Part shown: in pieces, positions 46,398 to 55,505 of the stretch
Layout: every line of letters begins with the position of its first letter
Position numbering within the stretch: the stretch's first letter is position 1
Origin: Rhodothermales bacterium
GTDB lineage: Bacteria; Bacteroidota; Rhodothermia; Rhodothermales; Bin80
Assembly: GCA_951812585.1 (NCBI GenBank)
Contig: OX638318.1
Location: forward strand, 1,858,380-1,922,379
Reading direction: 5' to 3'
Length of the DNA: 64,000 nt
Position numbers and translations under genes: made by a program
Notes under the pieces: generated by a model
The model's database searches: none
The model's input: only the letters and a program-made list of their open reading frames with translations
Told to the model about the DNA's origin: nothing

Positions 46398-49027
46398 CTT
46401 CGCTTCCTCCTTCTCTTTTGGCTTCTGGCGGGAGGACGATCGGACCTCGCTGAATCGGTCTTGCTCCTTTTGGACTGTGGCTTAAACCGAAATGCTATCT
46501 CGTCTCTTTCAGGTTTGACATATTGAACAAACAGGTCTATGGTTTGCCCAGGTACTACATCACCTGGGATGTCATCCTGCACGACGCCGATTAAGCCGCT
46601 TTCCCGATGCAGTGCCTTCCACTTACTCCTCCTTGTTTTCTCCTTTAGCAGTTCAACCTTCGCGCGCGTCCCACTCTTTGGGAATTTCGCTGGCTGTTCA
46701 TTTGCACGAGCTTTTAGCTCTTTTAGCTGCTGGTCAGCTTCATCTCGAAACGCCTTCAGAATCCGGACACTCTCTAGGTGATTGGGCAGCTTTGAAGACG
46801 GGAATGCGATAAGCCGAACTGCAATCCGGTCATCATCTTGGCGCGTAAGGCTCCAATGCACGGGCGAGGCGTGCCTTTGTAGGCTACTGTCGGCACCCCT
46901 CCGTGGTAGCCCTAGCCCGGCGCGCTCCCTCTTGTTAATCGACTTGGTGGCATGCTGCAAGACGGTGCCCACCTGATGACAGGCGTAAAACGGATTATCC
47001 CCATTCCATTTCGTTGCAACATCTGGGAGGATTAGCCCTTCCTCCAATGCCGGCGCGTAGTATCCCGGTCTGGATGCGACCCGAATCGGTAGCTTCTTCA
47101 AAAAAATTTGTGCAAGCGTGTTGCAGTCCTCGATGGACGCAATACCGGGCACCGTAATGTCCAGAAATGACCCGAAACCCTTCCGTGCCTTCGATCCAGC
47201 ACCGCCATACTTTGCGAGGAGCCAAAGTGCAGCGGAGGCCTGATCCAAGAGCGCTTTTGCGCTTAGCGCCACGAACCGCTTATTGGCCGAACGGAAATGC
47301 CCGCCCCGGGCGGTAATCACTAACTGCCATTGGCACCCCGCGGGGCGATACCAACGCTTTCTATGCTTCTCAGCCATTCCGTAGGAGGCGTAGTAAAGTC
47401 CCAGCGTTACTTTCGTGCCTTGGCGAGGTCCATCCGGGATGCCATGCTCGCGCCGAAACTCCGGGGACTTGCTGAACTGTTCCGGAGATTTATCTTCTGT
47501 CATACGCACTGCAATCCGCACGGGGCTACCCTGTTCAGTATTGCCCCAAACAGCTGCTTCTAAAGTGCGCAGCGTCTCTACATTGACCTTGCCCGCGTAC
47601 ATGGTGCGCCACCACCAGCGCAAAAGGCCCCGCAATGTGGCACCACGCAGGGTGCAGTCTTCGCGGTCCTGTGCTGCACCTGCCAAAAAGGCTGGCGTAA
47701 CAAGCTCGAGCACGTACTCTCTGCTGCTGAAGCCGGACGGAACTTGCAGCTTTTTGCCCGCAGCTGCAACAAATCGGCCGTACCCGGCAGCGGTTTTGGC
47801 ACCGGCCCCCTCGATCTGCAGCGCGTTACGAATCCACCCCTCGACCAACGCTAGCGTACCGTCCCCGCAGGATTTTCGATCTGAAATGGCAAAAGTAAAT
47901 CGCACATCCTTGCATGCAGATAGGAAATACACCAGGTTTGGGTTCTCCCAGTCTCCTGGATCGTCCTTTTGGCTGTAGTAGCCCGAATGGTGGTTGTTTG
48001 CGACATCCACCTCGAGCCGCGGCCATTTTTTGGGCCACGCATCATGGAACACAATCCTGCCTGCGCTGGCGCCTTTCTGAGGCCTAACAGCTTGGGGGTG
48101 CCAGTCAGGCAAGCCCGCCTGCTTTTGCGGAAACTTGTGCCCTTCCGAGCGCGGACTGAATCCAAAAACATCCTCAATCCTGCGCCAAGCTGCTTCCTGA
48201 TCTTCTTGCGCCAGTGCCCAGGCGGTTTCTGCCCAGCTTCGCACGAGGCCCTTGATGCCGCTGCCCGGCAAGTAGACGAACCCGTACACAGGATGCAGGC
48301 AAATCCCAGCGTTTTCCCATGTACCGGCACGAGAAAGGTGCAGCGTCAAGGGACCGGCCGTAACCATATTCACCATGCGCGCACCAACTTCGTCAAACAT
48401 AGCGGTGCGCCTTTGGTTCAGCTCGGACAGCAACGCTGAATCTCCAAGGATCTTCGTGACTTTGGCAATGGCCTCCTTCTGACGCTTCATAACGCCGCCC
48501 TCCGCAAGCCCAATGCCCGAAAATTTGTCCAGTTGCAGCCCTGGATGCCGCCCTTGCAATGGGAATGCCCCTTTCTCCTCTACCAGCCGGGCCGTAGACT
48601 GTGGGAGAAACGGTCTCACACAGGCCTTAAATTCCGCCTCAGCAAACCGTGAAAGCCATTGCAGGTAAAGAAGAGCTTCTTCGGTGGCACGACGCAAGAG
48701 GTCCGAATCCCCATCCATGATGGCACGAATCACCGCGTTACGATCGCTTGACTGCTGTGGCCGTTTTGCTAGCGAACGTCGGTCCAAAAGCCATTCTGCC
48801 AAGCACCGCAAAATGCGACCTCTTCCGTCTTGGTCTGAGTCATCCGACTTTGCGTAAAGGAAGCCCAAGGCCTGCCCCAGACCGGCAGTACGAATTCTGA
48901 CAGGAAGCCGCTTGACCTCCCGTGCGAAATCCTTAGACTCGCTGTCTTTAGCGCTTCGTACGCATTCAACGGTACGCCATGCGTGCCGCGCCCGAAGCTG
49001 ATCCAATGTTGCGCGACCCTTCATCAT
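46394..49027 (-). CDS. Three-part Cmr5-Cmr6-Cmr1 fusion effector subunit
   Basis: 877 residues. Residues about 1-140 match Cmr5 (RIRTAGLGQALGFLYAKS, EALLYLQWLSRFAEAEF). Residues about 150-425 match Cmr6 (LTLHLSRAGTWENAGICLHP, LPGSGIKGLVRSW, GRIVFHDAWPKKWPRL, HHSGYYS). Residues about 430-745 match Cmr1 (LELVTPAFLAGA, LRGATLRGLLRWWWR, AKYGGAGSKARKGFGSF). A C-terminal part of about 130 residues adds ESGLIGVVQDDIPGDVVPGQ, which looks like a small beta barrel, and a Lys/Arg-rich tail. In normal III-B systems these are three separate genes; Cmr5 and Cmr6 are small backbone subunits and Cmr1 caps the crRNA 3' end. I see no stop or frameshift between the parts. Start: two ATGs in tandem; the upstream one overlaps the Cmr4 stop. 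Confidence 0.93.
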   Translation of the reverse strand: MMKGRATLDQLRARHAWRTVECVRSAKDSESKDFAREVKRLPVRIRTAGLGQALGFLYAKSDDSDQDGRGRILRCLAEWLLDRRSLAKRPQQSSDRNAVIRAIMDGDSDLLRRATEEALLYLQWLSRFAEAEFKACVRPFLPQSTARLVEEKGAFPLQGRHPGLQLDKFSGIGLAEGGVMKRQKEAIAKVTKILGDSALLSELNQRRTAMFDEVGARMVNMVTAGPLTLHLSRAGTWENAGICLHPVYGFVYLPGSGIKGLVRSWAETAWALAQEDQEAAWRRIEDVFGFSPRSEGHKFPQKQAGLPDWHPQAVRPQKGASAGRIVFHDAWPKKWPRLEVDVANNHHSGYYSQKDDPGDWENPNLVYFLSACKDVRFTFAISDRKSCGDGTLALVEGWIRNALQIEGAGAKTAAGYGRFVAAAGKKLQVPSGFSSREYVLELVTPAFLAGAAQDREDCTLRGATLRGLLRWWWRTMYAGKVNVETLRTLEAAVWGNTEQGSPVRIAVRMTEDKSPEQFSKSPEFRREHGIPDGPRQGTKVTLGLYYASYGMAEKHRKRWYRPAGCQWQLVITARGGHFRSANKRFVALSAKALLDQASAALWLLAKYGGAGSKARKGFGSFLDITVPGIASIEDCNTLAQIFLKKLPIRVASRPGYYAPALEEGLILPDVATKWNGDNPFYACHQVGTVLQHATKSINKRERAGLGLPRRGADSSLQRHASPVHWSLTRQDDDRIAVRLIAFPSSKLPNHLESVRILKAFRDEADQQLKELKARANEQPAKFPKSGTRAKVELLKEKTRRSKWKALHRESGLIGVVQDDIPGDVVPGQTIDLFVQYVKPERDEIAFRFKPQSKRSKTDSARSDRPPARSQKRRRKRR

Positions 49028-49926
49028 TGTACGGCGTTTGCTGAAGCGGGAGCAAATTGGATCGAGCAGATCCCCTTGCCGACTGTCTCACCGCCACCGA
49101 TCTGGAGATGCTGTATTTGCCGGCTCCGAAACCACTCTAGGATTTCTGCTCCGCTGGCGGGATGCTGCTTGTAATAGCTTCTACGGCAGAGCACCAGAGA
49201 ATAGAACAGCGTCTCAGCCGGCAAGTATTCCTCGTAGAACAGAGCACCGGACCGCACGGTTTTGGTATCGTAATTAAGCCCGATACGTGCCACGACTTCG
49301 GTTCCGTGCCGAACGAAATGCGTAAAGTCGTCATCGTGCAGCACGGCGACATGCTGTCTTATGCGTTCGCGAGTGTCTTGGTCCCCTATCGCATGATCAG
49401 CAATCCATTCAGCTACACTGGCCCCGGCTTCATCACACGAAAACTCGAACTCCTCCAGGATCATCTTACAGTTGGGTGTAACAAGCGGACTGCTCGCGGC
49501 ACATGAAGCGGCGTCGCGGCTTGGATTCGGAACATCACGCAGTGCCACTCTGCCAACGATGGCAAGGTCACGTGACAGCCGATTTAGAACGCCGGGACAC
49601 GTAATCCACGCAAACACACCTCGCAGAGACCGGACCGGAAAAGCCAGAATTCGGGCATCAGATAGTGTTACGGCCCCTGCATGCTCCGAGGCAGATCCGG
49701 TGGGCGGTCCAAAAGCCGCCAGCACCTCGGGGCACTTGTCGGGTGCTTTGCCGGACCTGCGGTTGCATTCGGCACGCAGTACGCCTTTGAGTGACGAACC
49801 TGGGATGAGCGGCCATTCCGTGTGGCGCTCCCGCTGCACAGGGAGGTCCACTACGCCGAGCGCGGTACCGCCGCCCGGGTGTAGCCCTGTGAGCGCGTGA
49901 ACAAATAGCAGGGTTTTATCAGACAT
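49024..49926 (-). CDS. cmr4: Type III-B RAMP backbone subunit Cmr4 (Cas7 family)
   Basis: 300 residues. Opens KTLLFVHALTGLHPGGGTALGVVDLPVQRERHTEWPLIPGSSLKGVLR, the most conserved part of Cmr4, with the GSSLKG RAMP loop. In the complex several copies line the crRNA and a conserved Asp cuts target RNA at 6-nt intervals. C-terminal GGGETVGKGICSIQF supplies the second glycine loop. ATG 49926 overlaps the Cmr3 end by 8 bp and gives the usual start; the longer frame to 50118 is not used. It overlaps the start of the fusion gene by 4 bp. Confidence 0.93.
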   Translation of the reverse strand: MSDKTLLFVHALTGLHPGGGTALGVVDLPVQRERHTEWPLIPGSSLKGVLRAECNRRSGKAPDKCPEVLAAFGPPTGSASEHAGAVTLSDARILAFPVRSLRGVFAWITCPGVLNRLSRDLAIVGRVALRDVPNPSRDAASCAASSPLVTPNCKMILEEFEFSCDEAGASVAEWIADHAIGDQDTRERIRQHVAVLHDDDFTHFVRHGTEVVARIGLNYDTKTVRSGALFYEEYLPAETLFYSLVLCRRSYYKQHPASGAEILEWFRSRQIQHLQIGGGETVGKGICSIQFAPASANAVQ

Positions 49927-51010
49927 AGTTCCAGTTTCCCTCCAAAAAATGACCCCAGCCGATCTGGCTGTCTTCGGCAAGGCCCAGATAGGGCGGTACC
50001 TGTGCACCTGTGCATAGAAAATACACCGAACCCGCAGGTACCATGAATCGGTTGGGCTTCGGGCCCCCGCGCGCCATATTCCACCCCGAAACCGCCTGCG
50101 GCTTGCCAACAGCAGCACTTACCAAATCCAGCCCATTGGGTCTCCAACCATCAAGTGCTGCCGGTGTGGTAAGAAGCAATATTTTCCCTTGGCCAGCCTC
50201 TCGCGGTATAGGCGGCCAACGGGCGAGCGTGGTGGAAGATTGCACGGAGACGTATTTGCCTTCTCCGCCGAATCGCATGAGAACCTGATCATCCAAGAGT
50301 GGTGCCAGCGCTGACTCTGGGCCCGATAATTCCGCGTAGAATGTCACGCCGGGCTTGAGTTCCAGCAGGCTGGTAGAGTATATAAGACCGGTAGCCGCCG
50401 TCCCAGTGGCTGAGTCCAAGCCTATCCCAACGCGCACATCCATTGTGTACAGTTTATCGCGATCCACCAACGCGCATGCCTTGGGAACATCGCCTTCAAG
50501 GAACACTGCCAGCCCTTGGGGCCGCAAGTACGTAGTCGGCCCCAAGGGCTTTAATCGTTCGCGTCCGTAGCGCCAAAGGGGCAACATGCCGCCCGCAGCG
50601 GGTGCCCAGCCGGGCGGCGGCTTTCTGAGAGGGTCAAGGCGCACGACCCCATCGCTCATTTCCCCGCCAGTTTTCTGCCGGAGGTTGGCAGGGGCGGGCA
50701 CCAGAACTTCGTTGTCCCTCTTGATCCACGGTCCGCAAATCGTGACTTTACCGATGGCGGCAAAGTCCGGTCCCAGCTCCTCCAAGGCGCGTTGCAACGA
50801 GCCGTACTGACGAGTTCCATTTGCCACTCTACTCCAATCCACATCGTGACGCTCCAAGAGCATGGTCCGTATGGCCCCGGCAAGCGTCTGTGGTGTGGGA
50901 AGGCCCGAACGTCCCTGACCGGCAGGCCCGAAGGGCCGCGCATCCCTGAAGAACAAGGTGTCAATCGGCCGTATGTCAAGCGCTAGCTGCATCGCCCTTT
51001 CATTCAGCAT
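49919..51010 (-). CDS. cmr3: Type III-B RAMP subunit Cmr3 (Cas5 family)
   Basis: 363 residues from ATG 51010 (a TTG at 51022 would add four). LDIRPIDTLFFRDARPFGP at the N terminus and LPTPQTLAGAIRTMLL are the family hallmarks; AEDSQIGWGHFLEGNW at the C terminus carries the glycine-rich loop. Cmr3 contacts Cas10 and holds the crRNA 5' tag. It overlaps the Cas10 stop by 11 bp, part of a chain of overlapping genes. Confidence 0.9.
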   Translation of the reverse strand: MLNERAMQLALDIRPIDTLFFRDARPFGPAGQGRSGLPTPQTLAGAIRTMLLERHDVDWSRVANGTRQYGSLQRALEELGPDFAAIGKVTICGPWIKRDNEVLVPAPANLRQKTGGEMSDGVVRLDPLRKPPPGWAPAAGGMLPLWRYGRERLKPLGPTTYLRPQGLAVFLEGDVPKACALVDRDKLYTMDVRVGIGLDSATGTAATGLIYSTSLLELKPGVTFYAELSGPESALAPLLDDQVLMRFGGEGKYVSVQSSTTLARWPPIPREAGQGKILLLTTPAALDGWRPNGLDLVSAAVGKPQAVSGWNMARGGPKPNRFMVPAGSVYFLCTGAQVPPYLGLAEDSQIGWGHFLEGNWNYV

Positions 51011-53561
51011 GTCCACGCGCAATGAAGGAAGCCCCTAGGCATAAGTGGGTGAAGGCCCTAACGGAGCACTTGCCGCTGTCCGCGAGACTGCAATACTCCT
51101 CCCACCACTCTTCCGGACGTGATGCCGGACTGCCTTCGCCTTGCGCATCCTGATCCTGACTGCGGGCGACGAGTCGGCGAATTTCTCCGGCAACCGCAGC
51201 TGCGGGCAGTCCCGCATCGCTTAGCGTGGGAAGCTCGCGGCGGAGATGGTACAGCCAACGGTCGGATACGCCAGAAGCGAATGCTTCCACAATCGATTGG
51301 AGCCAAGGAATAAGGTTCCATGTGAGCTTAATGACGGGCTTTTTCCCAGAGCGGTGGACGATTCTAAGCGTGATCCGATTCCTGCCGTGATCCTTTGAGA
51401 ATTTTTCCGCCTTGCGTGCAGCCCCAATGGCTTCTCTGAGGTCATGCTTATAGTGAACAAACGCCAGCCCAGCAGACAACGTGGCTTTGCACCCCATGGA
51501 CAGGTATTGGTGCCCGTCAATCTCTGTCCAACCGGGGACGCCTCTTCCCTCACCTTGAAAGGCCTGCCGGAGTTTTTTAGTGCAGTCCAGCGCCTGATGC
51601 GCGGGAAGCAGAGCCAGCACATCATCCCCGCCAGAATAAATCAACGTTCCATGAAACTCCTTGACAATCCGCGGAGCCATGTGGCTCGCGAAGTTGTTCA
51701 GTGCCTCGCTGATCGCTGCATGCAGCGCCGGGCCCACCGGCCGCTTCACGTCAAGGTCGGCGCCCTCCAGCTTCCTGAAGTAGTCGACGAGCTTGGGATG
51801 GATAACATCGGCGGCCTTCGGAGCGAATTCACCATTCAGCCAGCGGCCCATATTGTCCGCGTCCATCATCAGCACAGCATAGTACGACGGTGGATTGCCC
51901 AAACGCTTACGCGCCATTGTGATGCGGTTCCACACCTCCTCCGAAGGTACTTCGTCGCCCGGTTCCACCTCGTCCCGCTTCCGCTGGTGCAGCCAGCGGC
52001 CACTCCACCTTTCGCCCACAGTTACGGATGCTTCATTCAGCCAGGCCTCTGCGGCGACGGTAGCCGTGTCAGGAAACCGCAGGTCTTCCAAACATAGATT
52101 CAGCTCTTGGTAGAGTAGCGTTTCGGCAGCGAAACGCTTGCAGAGTGCTATCGCTGAAAACCGCTCACGCTCACGCAGCCGAAGGCGGCTTGCTTGTGCA
52201 TGCCGCCAGAACTCTGCGGATGCACTTAGCTCTGCCGGCCCCATCTGTTCGTACGAGCCGAGCAGGCTGCACTTTTGGGGAGTCGTTGCATCCGCAGGCA
52301 GCACGGGAACATGCCGAATGGCGCGCTGTGCCCCCACTAGCCGCGCCGACAATTCCAACTTCGCCTGCCACCTTCCGGCACCATTCTGAGGAAACCTGTA
52401 GCGCTCAGAAGACGGGATGCACCGGCTCAACTCGCGAACCTTATACGCATCTTCCCACACATCGCCAAAGCTGCGGGAGTTACCAACAAGTCCAGCGAGC
52501 ATCTCGTCCGTAAGTGGCTTATCGGGAAGTAAAGAGATTGTGATTTCAAAAAAGCTTTCAACCTGGTCTGACCAGCGGTCATCCCAGTTCGAATCGAAAC
52601 GGCGGAAAACAGGATCGACATGGCTATGCACTGCGTCAGATACCTGGTGCCAGCCTGCCCTGATGGCCTCTTCGCACTGCTGCGCTATACACTTGGCTAC
52701 TTCTCCGTCTGATCCCCAAGGCACGAGCGCCAAAAACCTGTTGGGAATGGATGGTGCACGCCGTGCCTCAACAGATGGAAGGGGCACGTGATCTTCTAGC
52801 CCACCCTGGTCACGCAGCCACAGATCGGCCAGTGGGTTGGCACGCAGCGCAGGAAAAACCAAGGCCGTAGGACCAAATTGCTTGAGGACGGGTCGCATGC
52901 CTTGGAATACGAGCCACGATAGCAAAGCACTACCAGTCCAGAGGTCACGAACGCTGCGCGCGGCCTCGATGAACGCCTGAACCGGGCCAATAGCCACCGA
53001 CAGGTAGGCGTAGCCACCTTGGCTCTGCGATCCGGTAGAAATGCCCGTGGCGATATCGGAATGCTGAAAAAGCGAGTGATCCGGTACGCGCGTATCGGCT
53101 GGCAGTAGAGCAAAATCGCGTCCCAACTTCTTGGCAAGCCGTTCGGGCAATAGGCGCCACAATGCCAGAAATCGCGCACGCGGACTTGTGGGCAGCGTCC
53201 TGACGATATCCTCAATCACACAGCGAACGGCCGCCTCGTCAAGAACAAGATTCGTTAGAGTATGCTTTTCGGCACTTACGGGATGCCGAATCTCAAGCGG
53301 GCAATCCCCAAGCTCTACGGCACGCTTACCACCCATTCCCGCATTGGGCATTGGCAAGCGATCCGCTATGGCTGCGGCTATGTCCGCCGACTTGACCGCA
53401 ACATCTATGTCACGGTACGTAACAGGTTTTCCCACTGCGCAGCTGACGTAACGGGCCGCCCGCGACTTGTGAGTCCCTACGTCGAGTGCTTTGTCCACGG
53501 GATCGTGCATCCATACGTACAATACCTTTGTCCAGTTGGTATTGATTTGGTTGACACGCAT
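51000..53561 (-). CDS. cas10: Type III-B large subunit Cas10/Cmr2
   Basis: 853 residues from ATG 53561. N-terminal HD segment WMHDPVDKALDVGTHKSR (His19-Asp20), as in Cmr2 proteins with a DNase domain. Palm domains follow: YYAVLMMDADNMGRWL (about residues 560-576) and YSGGDDVLALL with the GGDD motif at 644-647. The GGDD site makes cyclic oligoadenylates from ATP, and the HD domain cuts ssDNA in active systems; both sites look intact. It is the first gene of the minus-strand operon. The upstream part of the open frame (53562-53678) runs into an IS3-like relic, so the promoter may have been supplied or disrupted by it. Confidence 0.93.
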   Translation of the reverse strand: MRVNQINTNWTKVLYVWMHDPVDKALDVGTHKSRAARYVSCAVGKPVTYRDIDVAVKSADIAAAIADRLPMPNAGMGGKRAVELGDCPLEIRHPVSAEKHTLTNLVLDEAAVRCVIEDIVRTLPTSPRARFLALWRLLPERLAKKLGRDFALLPADTRVPDHSLFQHSDIATGISTGSQSQGGYAYLSVAIGPVQAFIEAARSVRDLWTGSALLSWLVFQGMRPVLKQFGPTALVFPALRANPLADLWLRDQGGLEDHVPLPSVEARRAPSIPNRFLALVPWGSDGEVAKCIAQQCEEAIRAGWHQVSDAVHSHVDPVFRRFDSNWDDRWSDQVESFFEITISLLPDKPLTDEMLAGLVGNSRSFGDVWEDAYKVRELSRCIPSSERYRFPQNGAGRWQAKLELSARLVGAQRAIRHVPVLPADATTPQKCSLLGSYEQMGPAELSASAEFWRHAQASRLRLRERERFSAIALCKRFAAETLLYQELNLCLEDLRFPDTATVAAEAWLNEASVTVGERWSGRWLHQRKRDEVEPGDEVPSEEVWNRITMARKRLGNPPSYYAVLMMDADNMGRWLNGEFAPKAADVIHPKLVDYFRKLEGADLDVKRPVGPALHAAISEALNNFASHMAPRIVKEFHGTLIYSGGDDVLALLPAHQALDCTKKLRQAFQGEGRGVPGWTEIDGHQYLSMGCKATLSAGLAFVHYKHDLREAIGAARKAEKFSKDHGRNRITLRIVHRSGKKPVIKLTWNLIPWLQSIVEAFASGVSDRWLYHLRRELPTLSDAGLPAAAVAGEIRRLVARSQDQDAQGEGSPASRPEEWWEEYCSLADSGKCSVRAFTHLCLGASFIARGHAE

Positions 53562-53639
53562 CAAAAGCGATTGAGAACTATTCTCCACCCTGATTTCGGT
53601 TGGAAAGTTACGCAGCCTATCCAAAAAATGGAGGGTTAT

Positions 53640-54996
53640 ACACCATAATAACGAACCAAAGTGCAATGTGCATGGCAAAATGAGACCAGTGCTCGTGAGG
53701 TCTTAATAAATTGAGTGCCCACGGAGGGGTATGGTTAGTGAACGGGTTCAGGGTAGGACCGGCGTCTGCTTGTGGCTTGGCCTTCCGGCGGCCCTGGAGG
53801 TGTGTGCATAGGCTATTGGATCTGTTTATCCAGTTCCTGGCATCCTGCAAGGACCCGAATCGGTGCGGATAGCCTGTATGGTACTTCATCGTCTTGAACT
53901 GCGTTTCGGAGAAGGCGTTATCATTCGAGCGGTAGGGCCGTGAGAAAGAGCGATGCACGCCCAGATCGGCCAACAGCTGGGTATACGTCTTGGACACGAT
54001 GGGTGCACCACGGTCGCAGTGGATGACCAACTGGTGGGGGCTGACGCCCTGACGCATACAGGTCGTGTTGATGAACTCCCGGGCCAGATCGGCCGATTCA
54101 CCCGGCACCACCATCCAGTCTACCACGTACCGGCTGAAGATGTCGAGCATCACGTACAGCGTGTAACGGGTCCACTTCTGCGGCCCACGAAGCTTGGTCG
54201 TATCCCAACTCCACGCCTGGTTGGGGGCTGTGGCCAACAGCTCCGGTTCTTGTACGGCGGGTGGACGAGTTGATTGCGCCGATCGCGTATCTCTTTGTAT
54301 TTCGTTGAGGATAGCATACATCGTGCGCCAGTGGCACAGGTACTTCCCTCGTCCAGCAACGTAGTCCAGATTTGACGCGGAGGCATGTCCCAGAACCGCC
54401 CCGAGTTCATGATCGCATGGATCCGGGCTCGCTCCTTCGCAGGGAGCCGATTCTTGTGGGGCTTGCGTCGCTTCGTTTGCCGCACGACAGCAGGCCGCTG
54501 GCTCCGGTAGTAGGTAGCTCTCGAGAGGCCCACAGGCAGGCAGGCGGCACGAACTCCCATGATTGGCACAAGCTGCTTCACGATCTCTGTCTTCAGCAAT
54601 CTTCGTCGCTTGGGCTGCTGATCCCAAAAACATCCGAGATTTTTTTTTTGCACCTCGATGATTGCCTCCGCCTGAGAGAGCCACTTCTTGAGACGCTGGT
54701 TCTCCTTCTTGGCCGTCTCCAGCTGAGCCGTCAGGGTGGTTATCTCCGTAGCGGCCTGCTGGCCGCCTACCAACACACCCTCGCTGCGCTGCTTGCGCCA
54801 CTGTGACAGCTGGGAAGCGTAGAGCGCTTCCCTGCGCAGCGCGAACCGATTTCCTTGCTCTGCTTGCAGGCATCGGCCTCCTGGAGAATCCGAAGCTTGT
54901 ACGCTGCCGAGAGTCGACGCCGACGGGTCCGTGGAACTACTTCCGTGGGCGGGTGTCGACTGCCCCGTTAGTCTGTGATGTGAGGTCGTCTTCCAT
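53640..54996 (-). pseudogene. Degenerate IS3-like transposase between cas10 and the cse relics
   Basis: Transposase parts are in two or three minus frames: RRRRLSAAYKLRILQEAD (about 54900), LYASQLSQWRKQR, the coiled coil QLETAKKENQRLKKWLSQAEAII, VGLSRATYYRSQRP and RIHAIMNSGRFWD in one frame, then CHWRTMYAILNEI, WSWDTTKLRGPQKW, IHCDRGAPIVS and AFSETQFKTMKYHTGYP in another. The D-D-E residues (WSWD, HCD, SE) can be found, but frameshifts near 54340 and elsewhere show that the gene is broken. The family resembles IS3-type orfAB transposases. The element separates the type III-B operon from the cse1 fragment. Confidence 0.8.
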
Positions 54997-55121
54997 GGCA
55001 TTAAGTAGTTGAGTGAGTCTGGAAAAGACTGCCGAACATGGCCATCTCTCCCCTCGACGCAAGGCACGTCATTTCACTAATTCCGGTCGCAATGTGTCTC
55101 GCTTAATCTATGCACTGAGGG

Positions 55122-55503
55122 ATGGTCACACTTGCTGGAGAAGCGCGGAAGATTCTGAGGCAGGCGGTGCTGATTTTTCTGCTTGGGCCAGAAAACACTG
55201 ACTTTAAGAGCAAGGGTGCGGATACGGTATCTGGTGATTTTGATCGCAAGGTAGACGCACGATACTTCGAACATCTTTTCGCGGCGCCAGAGCAAGGTAG
55301 CGATGAGATTCTCGAGGGGGTGGAAGCGGTTCCTTAAGGAGTTGGCATTCTCTCAAGCCGATGTGGTATGGAAGAGCGGATCACCCCCTAGAGCACGGCG
55401 AGAATTGGCTCGGGCAAGGTCTGAAGCACGTCTTGTCGTAGGGCTGCGGAAGGTGCTGCCCGAAGCATTTTCCCGTATAGATTCACCAGACGGAGGTCAA
55501 TAG
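55122..55503 (+). pseudogene. cse1: cse1 (cas8e) 3' remnant of a type I-E system
   Basis: In two frames that join near 55330: GEARKILRQAVLIFLLGP, DFDRKVDARYFEHLFAAPEQ, then RFLKELAFSQADVVW, RARRELARARSEARLVVGLRKVLPEAF. This alternation of helices (A..vL..Av..fL; W...L...A..v; AR......F...LRK.LP) corresponds to the C-terminal four-helix bundle of Cse1, the large Cascade subunit. The terminal stop (TAG 55501) is followed by GGAGG-spaced ATG 55506 of cse2, the usual cse1-cse2 order. The N-terminal domains are missing. Identification is from pattern and gene order, so moderate. Confidence 0.6.
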
Positions 55504-55505
55504 GA

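Noticed and set aside
46500-46560. Possibility that the cmr fusion contains a frameshift
   Set aside because: The frame stays open across all three RAMP/Cmr5 parts and the family motifs are in the same phase from start to end.
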